Origin: Zantedeschia hybrid cultivar
Lineage: Eukaryota > Streptophyta > Magnoliopsida > Alismatales > Araceae
Direction of reading: 5' to 3'
DNA length: 64,000 nucleotides
NCBI GenBank assembly: GCA_030544215.1
Contig: JARZZO010000002.1
Location: forward strand, 23,125,395-23,189,394
Under the pieces are notes generated by a model. The model was given only the letters and a program-made list of their open reading frames with translations, had not been told where the DNA came from and did not search any database. Shown in pieces: positions 34,440 through 46,652 of this stretch. The translations under genes were made by a program, and so were the position numbers. The number at the start of each line of letters is the position of its first letter. Positions within the stretch are counted from its first letter, which is position 1.

Positions 34440-35453
34440 GGCTCTATTTAAAATATATAGGGTCATCTATTGGTACAATCAACTTTCTTCCATGATTCAA
34501 CAATTACTGGCAGTTTTTAGGTGCCTTTAAAGAGGAAGATGATTTATGAATTGAAGCTTAAATCACCTCTCACAGCTTTTGTAACCCTCATTATCGCTGA
34601 GAATGATTTTTTTTATTAAAGCCCATCAAGTCCTTGAACCTTAGTTCGATCTACATGCGTGATGAACCTTAGCTCGATCTACATGCATGTGTGATTTTTT
34701 TCAAAATTTAGCAAGTACATCACAATTTTTTAACAATTTAATGTAAGGCAAAATATTAATTATGAACACCAAGAATAAAAACACAATCAAAATGTTTGAA
34801 TTCTTTCAACAAATCTACAAATACTATAAATTTCAACTATTGATACTACAGATGGATCAATCTACCAGTAAGCTGATCTATGAAGAAATGATTGAAGTCT
34901 CTCTTTATAATAAAAGTTTTCCTATAGTACTTTAGAATGACGTTTCTTATTTCATTGCAAAAAATATTCCTTTTTAGATGCATGTATATAGTTTGCGTCA
35001 TGAAAGAGCTCTTGTCCCTATTCATTAATTTTGTTGTGCTCTTGAAATTCACCTGTGCTTGTGCATCTATCGATTCATTTTATACTCTATGTGGTTGATT
35101 TTGGTGATATAGGCTCAAAGAGATCAATAGATAAAGTGGATCATAGATATTGGAGCTTCTGTAATGATTAATATGGGGCCTATGCCTACCTTCTATCAAA
35201 CAACTACATGCGTAACCAAGCCTAAGAGCCTTGCTCGAAGTAGAGTCCACATTCTATTTGATTTGAACAAATTCAAATAGAATAACCCCCAAAATTCTCT
35301 ATTTGAGGGAAGATCAGTCATAGTTTGATATAAGAATATTTGGTGTTTTCTAGCAACTATCTGCCAAACAATGAAATAGAAGATACATTCCTTGCCCTAA
35401 ACAGTGAACTAAAACACTATTCCCATCTTCAATAGTAATGTACAATTTAAAAA
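34437..35453. repeat. Copy B of a ~1-kb direct repeat
   Basis: Diverged direct copy of 32867-33924. It lacks the 127-bp tandem duplication of copy A and carries about 85 extra bases near 34889-34975. Confidence 0.75.
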
Positions 35454-36471
35454 AGTAGAACTTTTTTATACTCAAGAAGAAGTAGAACTTTAATTCTCCT
35501 TATCAAATTTCACATCAGGAGATATATTTAAAAGTAATCACTCAGGTCCATTCTCTTTTATTTTCTCTTTTAATTATTTGATTGGTGCTGGTATCAAGAT
35601 CGCAAAAGGGTAGAGACTTCTTCCAAGTCCCAATAGGGAGGATTATATGAAAGTCTCTTAGTAAAAGTTGCTAGTTTGGTTCTAAGATCTTGGTACATGT
35701 TGGATGTTGATGTGAGAGTGAGTTTAGAATTCTCCAGCAAGAGGTGATAATGCTTATAATCTTTCATAGGATTTTGAGTGAATCATCCTCTTGGTGCTTT
35801 TGGCAATTACTGCTACATCACCTTCCACTGTGGTTGGCAAGCATGGCATGATACAATGTTATCTAGTCGATCTCCCTCTGATCAGTGGGTGGCAGCATCC
35901 ACTTAACTTTTAAGTTCCTAGTGGTCCCCTCTCAGAACTAGATTTCCTACACCAAAGTAGCTAGTTATGCTGAAATTGCCTATATTTAAGGGTTCATTTG
36001 ATAGCATGTAAAACGGGCTGCATGAAAAGGTTTTCCTAAAAGGGTTTTCAAGAGGGTCTATTTGGTAACCTAAATAACTAACGTCAAAGAAAAATTAAAT
36101 TTGTTGACTCTCCCTTTTACCGTCGTCATTATGTTCATCGCCATTAAGTTTCTAGATTCAAAAAAATACTAAGATAATATATTTTTTAAAAATTTACAAC
36201 CTGCTAAATATCACAAAATATACATTCAACCTATAACATATGTTTCAAATGTCACAAATCTACAACATTCAAACTACATTTTTACAACCTAAAGAAAGAT
36301 AATACAAACTAATATGTAAGACATGTCATAAATGTACAACATAAAACTATATGTACATAACTAAGAATAGAAAATAAATGTCAAGTAAAAAATAAACATA
36401 GTATATAAAAATTTATCCAACTATCCAACATGCCATAAAATTAATACATAATGAAATTATATATCCTCACG
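35454..36471. other. AT-rich intergenic stretch, no gene seen
   Basis: About 1 kb. Near 35990-36060 the words TTTGATAGCATG and GTCTATTTGGTAACC resemble starts of plant MITEs, but no partner terminus was identified. Confidence 0.45.
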
Positions 36472-36900
36472 CTAATTAGGCTCAACATCATCATCTCTCC
36501 CATCTTCTCTGTCGTCGCCTTCCTCCTTTTCCCCCTCCTCCTCAAGTGGCACCCTCTCTATTGCTGTTCTTTGCATGGCAGCTGCAGCCGCCTCGTCAAC
36601 ACGTCGGTTCATGTCTTGAACCATCGCCGCTTACATCGTAGCAATTTGTATCGGTACCTGCACGTCCATGTCCATCTATTCATTCATGTGGTCCTGTAAA
36701 TAATATAATATAATTAATATATAAATAGTATAAATAATAAGTTAATACTAACGATTATAGATTTATTAGCATCACTTCGCGACCTTGTTCATTACTCCAG
36801 ACCACACTGCTGTCTAACTGCATCCTACCTTGAGTCATTTGGAAAACCTTAGGAAAGAATTTCCTAAACGTAGAGTATGTATAGCTCAGATTTGACTGAC
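36472..36900 (-). pseudogene. Possible En/Spm (CACTA)-associated protein remnant
   Basis: Two minus-strand pieces read like degenerate coding DNA. One (about 36776-36900) reads YTYSTFRKFFPKVFQMTQ...; the other (36472-36620) reads MVQDMNRRVDEAAAAAMQRT followed by an acidic tail and a TAG at 36472. The coiled, Met/Gln-rich pattern with an acidic end resembles plant transposase-24 (Ptta/En/Spm) C-termini, but stops lie between the pieces. Identity is a guess from pattern only. Confidence 0.3.
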
Positions 36901-38782
36901 ATCATGGGCTATACAGTACCAGTTGCTCAGCATGAATCCAATCTGAACCTATAGTAAGGTGGGCCAGACTTCATTTCTGTGTTGGCCTGATAAGGAGTAG
37001 GTTGGCCTACCAAACTTGCAGTCCTAACGATACATATGCTAACTAGGGAATGTTTTCTCACAGAAAATTTAGCTTTTATCAGATTTACCTTTTAAATTTT
37101 CTACATTTAACTCATAAATTGGTCCATCATTACGTTACAGAAAGCACTATTCATATCATTTAGATGCTTGCCTTGCACTATCAACTGAACGTTTATTCTC
37201 TGTCAAAAAACTGAACGTTTATTCATAGACACGTTATGTGAAATTAAAGCCATGTGCAACAAACTTTGAATTTTGTCTAAGAATTGAGCCCTCTGGCTCA
37301 TATTTGCTTTCATAGAGCCATTTATTATAGGAAGTGGTTTAAACACCTAGTTATTTCTCACGTCTAATAGTGCTCAAGAATTTCTTCAGCATGAATTCTC
37401 CTTCTTTACTACTTCCTCCTGCATAATATGCATGTCTCATTGTTGTCTACAGGTGTAAAAGAGTGTCCATTAAATCTGAAATGGTATTTCTTAATTAGAC
37501 AAACTTGAAATCCTATAGTATATTTCAGTTCTCATTTGGCTTTTTATGCTGCAGCATCTTGTTCAATACTTCTCCTGCATAATTTGATGGCTCATTATTA
37601 TCTACGGGTGTAAGTTGTTAATAAAACTGAAACGCTATTTATTATTTGGATCAACTTGAATGTCTATCGTATCCTTCAATTCCCATTTGATGCAGTGCCA
37701 TTTTATCGTCTCCTCTTTTTCCATTTTTATGATTCGTGTTTGATGGTTCTATATTGCTCTTTGACTAAAGATATATGAACTTTAATGCAACGCAAACCAC
37801 CAAATCTTCACCAGTACTGTGACAAGCTTTCACTATTCAAAGGTATAAGGTGTTCGTCAACGCGTACAATGACAGTGATACCAATCGAATGTGGCAGAAA
37901 GTGTCTCAACCCCTTTTGGATGCGCCTAGTATTAACACCATTTCAATATTTCTCTAATTAGTCTCTCAAGCATTTTTCTTTCTCACATTGGAATCTATTA
38001 TCCAAACTTTGTTCATCATCTAGAACTAGACACCATGACACATTAACCAAAGATTCTAGAATAGACACTGATATTGGTTTCTTCTCGTAAATAAGTTCAC
38101 TACAATTGGAGTACGTCATCCTTGGCAATACGAACCACAATTGCAATGTAATGATTTCACTACCTACATACGTACAAAATGTAAGATGTCAAATCCTTCT
38201 AGTAACTTACAAGGTCGTAATATAGTGCAGGGTCTAGGCACCATACTGTGTATGTAGCCTAGCTAGGAAGAACCGATTAAAGAACAAGGTATGAAAATCA
38301 TTTCCTACACGCACAAGATTACAAAACGGAGACTAAAGAAAGAGCAAGGTATGGAAGAAGAACAAAGACAGCGAGGAACTACGATCCAAGGACACCATTA
38401 CAAGAACAATAATAACGTGTTCATGCTTCTTAGCAGCTTGAATAAGAATGATCCCATAAGTACATCTAAACCTTTGAGAAACCTTCCACAACGATGTCTA
38501 CGTTGTTTGAAACATGAGTTTTCCAGAACTCGTTCTTCTGCTATGAATTCTAAACTCTTCCACTTCAGAAAATTCGAACGTAAGCTTCTATCTTTAATGC
38601 TCCAGGTACAGAAAGTACAACAAATATCTTGAAGGAAATTACAACATATATAATAATTAAATCAGAAACTACAAAGGAACTAAAAGGTAGCTCGCCGGAT
38701 GCACCAAATCTGCTCAACAATTTTAGCACAAAAAAAGCGACCCCCATATCACTAGCTAGTCATCCTGCTCCAGCTGAGCTCA
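36901..38782. other. Intergenic DNA and CAD 3' flank, no gene seen
   Basis: AT-rich sequence with short repeated phrases (for example ACTTCTCCTGCATAAT near 37570 resembling one near 37420). The CAD mRNA 3' UTR should occupy its right end. The 113-aa plus-strand frame at 38291-38632 has no domain and lies antisense to that UTR. Confidence 0.45.
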
Positions 38783-41700
38783 CTAGAGCTTAGACCTGCC
38801 GGCCATGTCAATCACAAACCGATAACGGACATCATTTCTAGCGAGCCTATCCATGGCTTCGTTGATGTAATTTGGCGACACGAGTTCGATGTCACAGGTG
38901 ATGTTGTACTTGCCGCACAACTCCATCATTTCCTGCGTCTCCTTCATCCCACCGATCATGCTGCCGGCCACCACTCGTTTCCCTGCCCAGTGATGAAACA
39001 TAGTCTCCCATGTCAAAAGCAGGAAGATCAAAACAAATAGGATCCGGAGAACTTGCCTACTTTTTCTTTGTCCCACATCCCTTTTTGTCTCATATTATTA
39101 ATTGAGAGGAGATCTTTTCAGTACACATTTGGACTAGAGTCTAATAATATTGAGAAAAAGAAGGAACCATATAATATTATAAAAAAATCTTCATGTCATC
39201 TCAAAATTTGACACATATCTAGGTCTTCCTCCTCTTAGTACTGCCAAGTCCAAAGGTGTCCTAAGAAGATCTCTTCTACGTGTATAACTAAATTACCCAT
39301 ACCACTTCTTCTCTCTTCTATTGTTTTAGAAAGACAAATAGGGTGACACAACTATCATTGATCACCAATATATCCTTATCATACATCTACCTCCCATGAA
39401 TTTAAGATATCGATTGTGTCACAACATACAAGTAGCTGCAGGTTGATAATATAGATCTTGCATCTTCGTTGCCCTAAATATCTGTAAGGTGGACGGATGA
39501 TATGAGGTGGCCATGACTGAAAAGGACAGCGACTCGCATTACATGTATAGATCAATAACATGAGATGAAGAAAAATGACACGTATAGTTAGTTTCTAAAC
39601 AAAAGGGGAGTTTACAGCTGCATGAAAGGATTAGAATCGTTGCACATTTCCTCTACACACCATGTGTATCTGACTTACAAGAATCTATCCAGCTACCATG
39701 GTGATACAGATAGGTAGAAGAAAGAGCTAGAAGTTCTTATTGGTTATTAAAAATATTTCTATATTGACGTAAAGCGGAGCATCGTTAGTGTAGGAAATAT
39801 GAATAGAATTGTTTAATACAGTAAAGAGATTTTCACGTAGGAAAACCAGAAAGCGATGGGGAAGCTTTGTTCAGAGCAGAAAAGGAAGCAAATTTCATCT
39901 GGTTCTCTCACCGAAGATGAGCGGAAAAGAAGGGAGGTCCACGGGCTTATCAGGCGCACCCACAAGCACAAGCGTCCCGCTCACTTTGAGCAGGTTCAGT
40001 ATAGGTCCCAACGAGTGCTTGGCCGCCACCGTGTCGAGGACGAAATCCAAACTGCGAGCTCCTGCCTGCCAAATTAAGCAAACGAATCCATGCATCACGG
40101 CTCTCTCCCTTTAAAGTAAGAGTCCGGATCGTCTCAGTATCAGCTGCTGGGTATAGGGTTTTATATACTTACTTCCATCTGCTTGGCGTCGGTGCTCACG
40201 AGGAAGTCGTCGGCGCCGAGGCGGCGCATGGCCTCGTCCTTCTTGGAAGGGGAGGTGCTGATCACCGTGACGTGCAGGCCGAAGGCCTTGCCGAACTTAA
40301 CCGCGACGTGCCCGAGGCCGCCCAGGCCGACGACGCCGAGCTTCTTCCCCGGCTCCAGCATGTTGTGGCGCTTCATGGGGGTGAACACCGTTATCCCGGC
40401 GCAGAGCAGCGGCGCCGCCGCGTCCAGTGGCAGGCTGTCCGGGACATGGACGACATACCTGGCCAGAGAGAGGGATAGAGAACAAGATTCGTAAGTGTGG
40501 GGCTGTGGCGCCGGTGGGGAGGCACGCGGCTGCTAGGTGCTAGTTATAACCTTTGGTTTGCCACGAGCATGGTGGAGTAGCCGCCGTAGGTGATGCTGCC
40601 GTCCCAGAAGATGCCATTGTAGGTGAACTGCACCTTGTCGCAGTAGTTCTCCTCGTTGTCCTTGCAGAACTCGCACTCCAGGCACGACGCCGCGAGGCAT
40701 CCCACGCCCACACGGTCGCCGACCTTGAACCTGCTCACGTTGCTCCCCACCTTTGTGATCACCCCTGTGATCTCGTGCCTGCCAAGACAGAAATTAAAAG
40801 CTGCGTATGGTTAGATTCTGTTTGGTTTGTCGGAAAATTCATGTTGTAAAATGCCTAATATTTGAACTATAAAATATAATATTAAATATTTTATATCGAA
40901 CCAAACAATCCTCTGTCCGAATTTGAGAACGTAGCCATACATGTAATCTGTAGGGTACGACCAGAATTTTGACGCTAATAAAAAGAGAGTCATTCAAATC
41001 TTACATTGTACTGCATATAAAACAAGTTAAAATTTCACCTTGATACGAAAGTAGCTATGTGGACATAAAAATATATTTTTCTAGTATGAAAGCGTGCATT
41101 TTTTATATAATGTTCACACTTTTGAGACTACTTGGAAAATCTCAACATGCTTACAACAATAGGTAAATTTCATAGTTGTGTATAAAATTAATATGCAGCT
41201 TTAGGTTAAAATATATATTATCACACTTGAATAAGCATTTTTATTGGACTCGAGTGAAAACGATAAGAAGGGAGAATGACGCTCATCTCATGAGTAAGTA
41301 TAATATTTTAATATCATGTTGATATGACATCTGTGACGTGTGATAAATGAGAGTCAAATACATTAGATAACTAGTTCTTCCGAATGCTATTATACTGTAT
41401 TTTTTTATAATCTTTTTTACCGCATTCATTAATCAAATAGTTCTGATTCAAATTATTTTTCACACAACTTTTATATAATTAATGTAGTTAATGAGAACTT
41501 TTTAACTAATAAGTATGATATAGAGGATAGTATAAAATGTGGTATAATAGCATTTCTCTTTACGTGAGGTACTTATATATAACTGGATTTATGTCAGAAA
41601 ATGATGGAATTGGATAAGTGCAAAGGATAAACGGAGTTTTTAAAGAGAACTCTTCATAGGAAATGGGAAAAGTCTCATGTGAGGGGTTGTTCTGAAAATT

Positions 41701-42892
41701 CCCCAAATTTACTGAGTCCCATCTTTCCTTGCACTTAGAAGATCGTATAGGCATACTTGATACTTGTACGTAGAATACATGTTTTAGATCTAGCTAGGGG
41801 GTACGCCACTGTACGTGTTCATGCACATTTTGGTGCCTGTGGGTATATGTGTAGACATAGGAAGGACTTAAGTTTCAAATTTTTGGAAAATTTTTAAAAA
41901 AATCAAAGGTTTTCACCTTTTGATTTTCAAATAAGATGACCAAAAAATGTGACAAACAATGGTTTTCAAATAAGTCAAAGTATCACATCGTTCGGACCCG
42001 GTTCCACTATCATTCAAATTCAACCTGTTTAGGTACTCGATAAGTTTGAGCCTAGTTTACGAACCCAACTCATTTAAGAGTATCTCATGGCAAAAGGATG
42101 GCTCAGAAACTTTCAATTTGAAAAGTTTTATTGCAGTATGTCATTTAAAACTTTGAGAGTAACACTTGCTACTATCTTTGCCGTTGCCGCCCAATCATGT
42201 TGTTCCGACGGTAGCATAACAGCGAGAAAATTAAAAAAAAATACCAAGTGGAAGAATTACTTCAACTCGACATCTAGATCATCTGATCTTTGATCAAACA
42301 ATTAAAAATTTTAAAAAAATAATATTTGAGGTTGAAGCGAACCCTTGGTCCGCCTCACTAGCCTCTGACGGCAGCCCAAAATTAGGCAGGCTAGTTCCTC
42401 AGCTGGGCGCTCTCTTTCTTTCTCTCTCTCTCTCTCTCACACACACACGCACATAGACGCAGAGAGGAAGAACAAGGAGAGGAAAGGAAACAGAGAGTTT
42501 GAGGGATGGAGAGACGCACCCAGGGACTATGGGGTACATGGTGATGCCCCAGTCGTTGCGGACGTGGTGGAGGTCGGTGTGGCACATCCCGCAGTACAGT
42601 ATCCTGATCGTCACATCGTCCTCCCCGTTCTCCCTGTAATTGTCCAGTCCGGCCGGCCGGCGCCCATTAGATCGCCAAATTATTCAGTACTCCACCATCG
42701 ATAATTAGTATCACTCGAACATGGGGAGGGGGCCGGCCAAATGTTGAAACAGAAGCAAACAAGGTTCATATGTACATATAGATTATATATCTGTTACCTG
42801 CGCTTGAAGACGAAGGGGGTTATCTTCCCCGAGGCGTCGTGGGCCGCCCACCCCTCCACCGTCTGTGTGTGCTTCGGCGTTGTGGTCGTCAT
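38783..42892 (-). CDS. CAD: Cinnamyl-alcohol-dehydrogenase-family NADP-dependent alcohol dehydrogenase, six exons
   Basis: Predicted CDS is complement(38783..38982, 39912..40065, 40173..40458, 40551..40778, 42520..42633, 42798..42892), 358 aa, the usual CAD length. All introns have GT-AG borders and every join is in frame. Start [20 protein letters not shown]. Catalytic zinc ligands C49 (GMCHTD), H71-E72 (GHE) and C165 (PLLCAG), structural zinc cysteines C102, C105, C108 and C116, and the Rossmann GLGGLGH (190-196) are all present. It reduces cinnamaldehyde-type aldehydes to alcohols in the cytosol. CAD homologues serve lignin, monoterpene or defence metabolism, and paralogue assignment is not possible here, so it may be a non-lignin CAD-like enzyme. 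The largest intron (40779-42519) is AT-rich and without a recognised insertion. Exons are GC-rich. No break is seen, so it looks functional. Confidence 0.95.
42411..42450. repeat. (CT)n(CA)n microsatellite in CAD intron 2
   Basis: A CTTTCTTTCTCTCTCT run passes into CACACACAC. It lies about 70 bases from the exon 2 donor, within the large intron. Confidence 0.9.
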
Positions 42893-42896
42893 ACTC

Positions 42897-42934
<38 letters not shown>

Positions 42935-42935
42935 A
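42893..42935. repeat. (CT)n(CA)n microsatellite in the CAD 5' UTR
   Basis: Directly upstream of the start codon; on the gene's strand it is (TG)n then (AG)n ending at the ATG. GA-rich leaders are common in plant genes and such runs vary in length between individuals. Confidence 0.9.
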
Positions 42936-43104
42936 AAGCCTCCCTCTGAGCCTTCTTATGGAGTGGAGAGCCGGGGGGCGTGAGATACCTACTTCAAGCT
43001 GGCTTTTCTCGACAGTTTCCTGCGTAGTGGCCGCCCTTCTTCCGGTCGGCCGCTGCGTCTTTGTAGAGAACTTTCTTGCACAGTAGGGGACCGAAGGAGG
43101 GGTG

Positions 43105-43120
43105 TAAACTATAAAAATAA
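43105..43120 (-). promoter_or_regulatory. Possible CAD TATA box
   Basis: The minus strand reads TTATTTTTATAGTTTACACC about 220 bases upstream of the CAD ATG. Distance and AT-rich core fit, but the match to TATAAA is imperfect. Confidence 0.3.
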
Positions 43121-43904
43121 GGGTGGGGACAAAAATAGGAAGATTCGCGTGCCGAGGACTCATTACAAAACTAGCGCGTCCTTAACTGCTATAGCAACTT
43201 TCTGTGGAATTTCACATTTGCGTAGAAATACCTATTGCTCATTTCAATTTATGTGCATACTTAGGCAAAACATTTTTTGCAATCCGACTTTGGTTTTTTT
43301 TTTTTTTTAAAAACGTGGCACAGGACTCTTCCAAATCTGTTCGGATAACTATCCATCTTTTGTGGCGAGCACTCAGCAACTAGCGTAGATCTTTTCTAAA
43401 ACCATAAGTTAACTCTCCCACTCCCACGTATTGAGAAAGCTAAAAAATTATACACAGGACCTTCCCAAGAAAAACAGGCCCAAAATACCGCTCTCGTTAT
43501 ACCCCGATTGCGTATGTACATATCAGAACTTCCCCTCTGATATATGTGCAATAATTGGATTTAAAACCATTTTGACGAGAAATATAACTGCAGTATTCTT
43601 GAGATTTCAAAGGTATTAATAATAATGTGAGAATTGAGAGTATAAATATAAATAAAGTGTATTTCAAGAGTATATACAAAAATTCCAAATACTTTTTGGC
43701 TCCCAACATCCAGTGAGTTTACTGCACCTGTACAGGTCAGCATTTCTCCCCCGGTATCTATTTGAAAAAGACTATTAAAATTAAATGACCAAGAAAGAGA
43801 ACATTTATGGAAAGGCACCTACTTTACCAAGTCAGGAGGCGCATTGATGGCCACGTAGGGATTAGGGTCATCCAAGGACATTTTTTACAATGGGAACTTC
43901 ATAA

Positions 43905-44385
43905 TTAGTAGGATAATATTTGTGCATGGATTGTAATATATAGACAGGAATCATATGATTCAGTTGGATCGGACAGTTACTGTGTAGTTCGTTTGAATTT
44001 AGGAGGGTCGATTGTTTATTTTTTATTTGAATTTTTTTAATTTTTTTTGCAGGATTTGATTTTATCAAAAATTGAACGGTACAGTCAAATTGTTTGGATC
44101 GTATTTTTTATACGTAAATCGAAATTTGTGTCAATTTTATTTTATAAAAAAAAGTATACAATCGGATGGGGGTCGACCCAAGCAGCCCAATTGTACTGTC
44201 CGATTTTTTATTGAACGTTCCAAAAATTATTTAAAATTTTTAAAAAAATATAAAAAAAGAAAAATTGTCCCTAAAATTCAGACATACTATACAACAACCA
44301 TCCGATCCAACTGGATTGGACAGATCAGATCGGACGGCTATTGCCTCATGCATTGGGGTAAAGTATAGATTCTTCGCATGTGAAG
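43905..44385. repeat. Foldback MITE-like element
   Basis: CAGTTGGATCGG at 43962-43973 is the exact inverse of CCGATCCAACTG at 44303-44314, and about 90 bases around each arm align as an inverted repeat (TGTGTAGT/TGTATAGT, TGAATTTAGG/TGAATTTTAGGG). Borders are approximate and no target duplication was found. Confidence 0.5.
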
Positions 44386-44424
44386 TACAGGCTGTTAATG
44401 CTACTATTTTCTAGTGTTTTTTGC

Positions 44425-45480
44425 ACTGTTCTAAAACTCGGCGATCCAACTCGGAATTAGCTCGATCCAGATCGGATCGTTGAGATTTCTGGTCAGATCG
44501 GCCTTTAACCAGGGTTGTTAGAAACCAGGAAGGTGATCGGGAGTTTTCCTGCTGCAGACCGGAGAACAGGGCGAGTTTAATTTAGTGTAGATCGGACGTG
44601 TTTTACCGATCCTATTACTTGCCAGCAAAATAAAGAAAAAGGTTTTCCAATCTAGCCATGCATTGGTGGTCCATTAAACTGGGAATCAGAACGAGAAACA
44701 AGAAAAATTCTTGCCCCGTTAGTAGGGCTGTCAACGGTTCAGGTCTGGGTAGACCCATGCCCAAAGTGAATAGATCCGGACCCGATTCAGACCCAATAAG
44801 GGTAATGGGTAAATGGGTAAATGGGTCGGGTCTTGGACTTGCTTCTTATTTATTCGATGTTAAAAGATAAATGGCCTGGTATAGAATTTATTTATCTTAA
44901 ATCTCTATGTGCCAGATAATTTAGTTTGATTTTAGGTCTAAATTCCAATAAATTAGCTCACAAATTTTTGCAATGTATGACAATAGAAAGTTTAATGGGT
45001 AAACGGGTATACTCAGACCCATAACTAACGGGTCCAAACGGGTCTGTTAACGGGCCTGGACCCATTTTGACAGCCCTACCCGGTAGCATTTAACCTTCTA
45101 TCCCTCTTTCACATCTGCCAGCCATCTCCAGACCATTTCTTTTGGTAAGTCCCAAATCAGAGAACCTGGGGAAGGCATAAATATTTCTTGGGAAATCATT
45201 ATTACTTGTGATGAGAGAATCTTATATTTTGATTCACATCACAATAAAGACTATTACTAGAGAACCAATAGAATTTTTTGTTATTTTAAAAGATACTTTT
45301 TCTTAGAAGTTATAAAAGATTGAAATCTAAATATATATTTAATATTTAATATTTAATTTTAATTATTTTTTTATAATTATTTATTTTGTACTTACTCGTG
45401 AGTTAGATCACCCGAGTCACTAAAGAACTCGGATCAATAAGCATCCGATCCAATCCCGAGTTCAGAGTTTTTAAACACTG
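44425..45480. repeat. MITE-like element with nested hAT MITE
   Basis: Outer ends CTGTTCTAAAACTCGG (about 44428) and CGAGTTCAGAGTTTTTAAACA (about 45458) are imperfect inverted repeats of a type common in plant MITEs, with GATCGGATC-rich subterminal DNA on both sides. The hAT MITE below is inserted in it. Outer borders are approximate. Confidence 0.4.
44715..45086. mobile_element. hAT-type MITE with 8-bp target duplication
   Basis: Element 44723-45078 (356 bp). Termini TAGGGCTGTCAACGG and TTTTGACAGCCCTA are inverted repeats, and the flanks CCCGTTAG / CCCGGTAG form an 8-bp duplication with one mismatch. Interior rich in GGGTCxxGACCC words. Same terminus type as the element at 30052. Confidence 0.85.
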
Positions 45481-45486
45481 GTTTTT

Positions 45487-46647
45487 TTGTGCAAAACAAG
45501 TTAAAAATACCAAAAATACTCCCTCGGTTTATTGTAATGGGATAAAACATCCAAACTTAAAAAGAGGATATTCTTTTTGTCTTTTAATGTCTGTGTGGAA
45601 TTTAATGTTTGTTCTAATGTCAAAAAAAAATTCATGCCTGCATCTAACAGATTTTAAATTCTATACATGTCACATTATGTATATAAAGTCGATATCAACT
45701 ACTGAAACAATTAAAGGTAAAATCTCGTCTAGATATCTAAACTAGCACCTAAGCTTTTAGCGTTCATCTATATCTGATTTATTCAAAATTATTGCATAAA
45801 ATTTTTAGACTTGCATTCTCAAACATCCACATTTATCTTGGAAGTATCTAATATTTTTTTCCCAACTTGTATTATCAAAAGTAATCTTAAGTATGGTATA
45901 ATAAATAGAGTTTTTAATCCAACTGATGTGGCATTCTGATATTCTTTTATGTTAAAAATAATTTATATTTTAATAATTTATCCTCATTCTCTCTATATCT
46001 ACTTTCTCTCTCTAGGCCGGCCCCTCTCTGTCTCTCTCTCCTGACAGCCCTCCACTTCCCCACCACTAGCCTCCCTTCATTTAACTCCTCTCCTACTCCT
46101 TAGGTTCTCATTAAGTTCCATTCTTAGTCTAGGAGATAATGTAAATCCTCCAAGAGAATTTAAAATAACTCCACCCACTCAATCATTCCTCAGGCCGTCA
46201 CCTCATCTTTAAACCTCCTCGAACCGGCCAACCCACCAACCAAACGCCCGTTCTATTAAACCAGCATGAATATATATCCCAATTAGATAAATTTGCTAAC
46301 CGTTCATTTTTTTTAATCCTTTCAATTTCTCATCACCTTCTTTATTTCCACCATGGGTCTCTTTCTCTCTCTTATTCTCTCTTCATTACTCTCTCTCCAT
46401 TACCCTCTCTCTCGACAGACGAACGAACGCGCCCTAAAATGCTAGTACACTGGTTTCAAAATCCCATGTGATTAACATAAATTTCCCGAAACCTGGCTCC
46501 AGCAACTTTGGTGTATATGTGGTGATCTGTTATTTTGGTTGATTGGGTCCAGCAACATTGACATGTTTGTTTTTTTGTTTTTTGGTTGATTGTGTGATAA
46601 TTTGTTATTTTCACTGTCTTCTACTCATCATTAGAATGTTCCCGAAA
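45487..46647. other. Intergenic stretch, no gene seen
   Basis: AT-rich with CT-rich runs near 45985-46050 and 46355-46420. A CTCCCTCGG phrase near 45521 resembles a Stowaway MITE end, but the partner end was not found. Confidence 0.45.
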
Positions 46648-46652
46648 CCTAG

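Noticed and set aside
38291..38632. 113-aa plus frame next to the CAD 3' end
   Set aside because: Antisense to the expected CAD 3' UTR, low-complexity basic composition, no domain.
45521..45560. Stowaway MITE left end (CTCCCTCGG)
   Set aside because: No matching right end or TA-flanked partner found within a few hundred bases.
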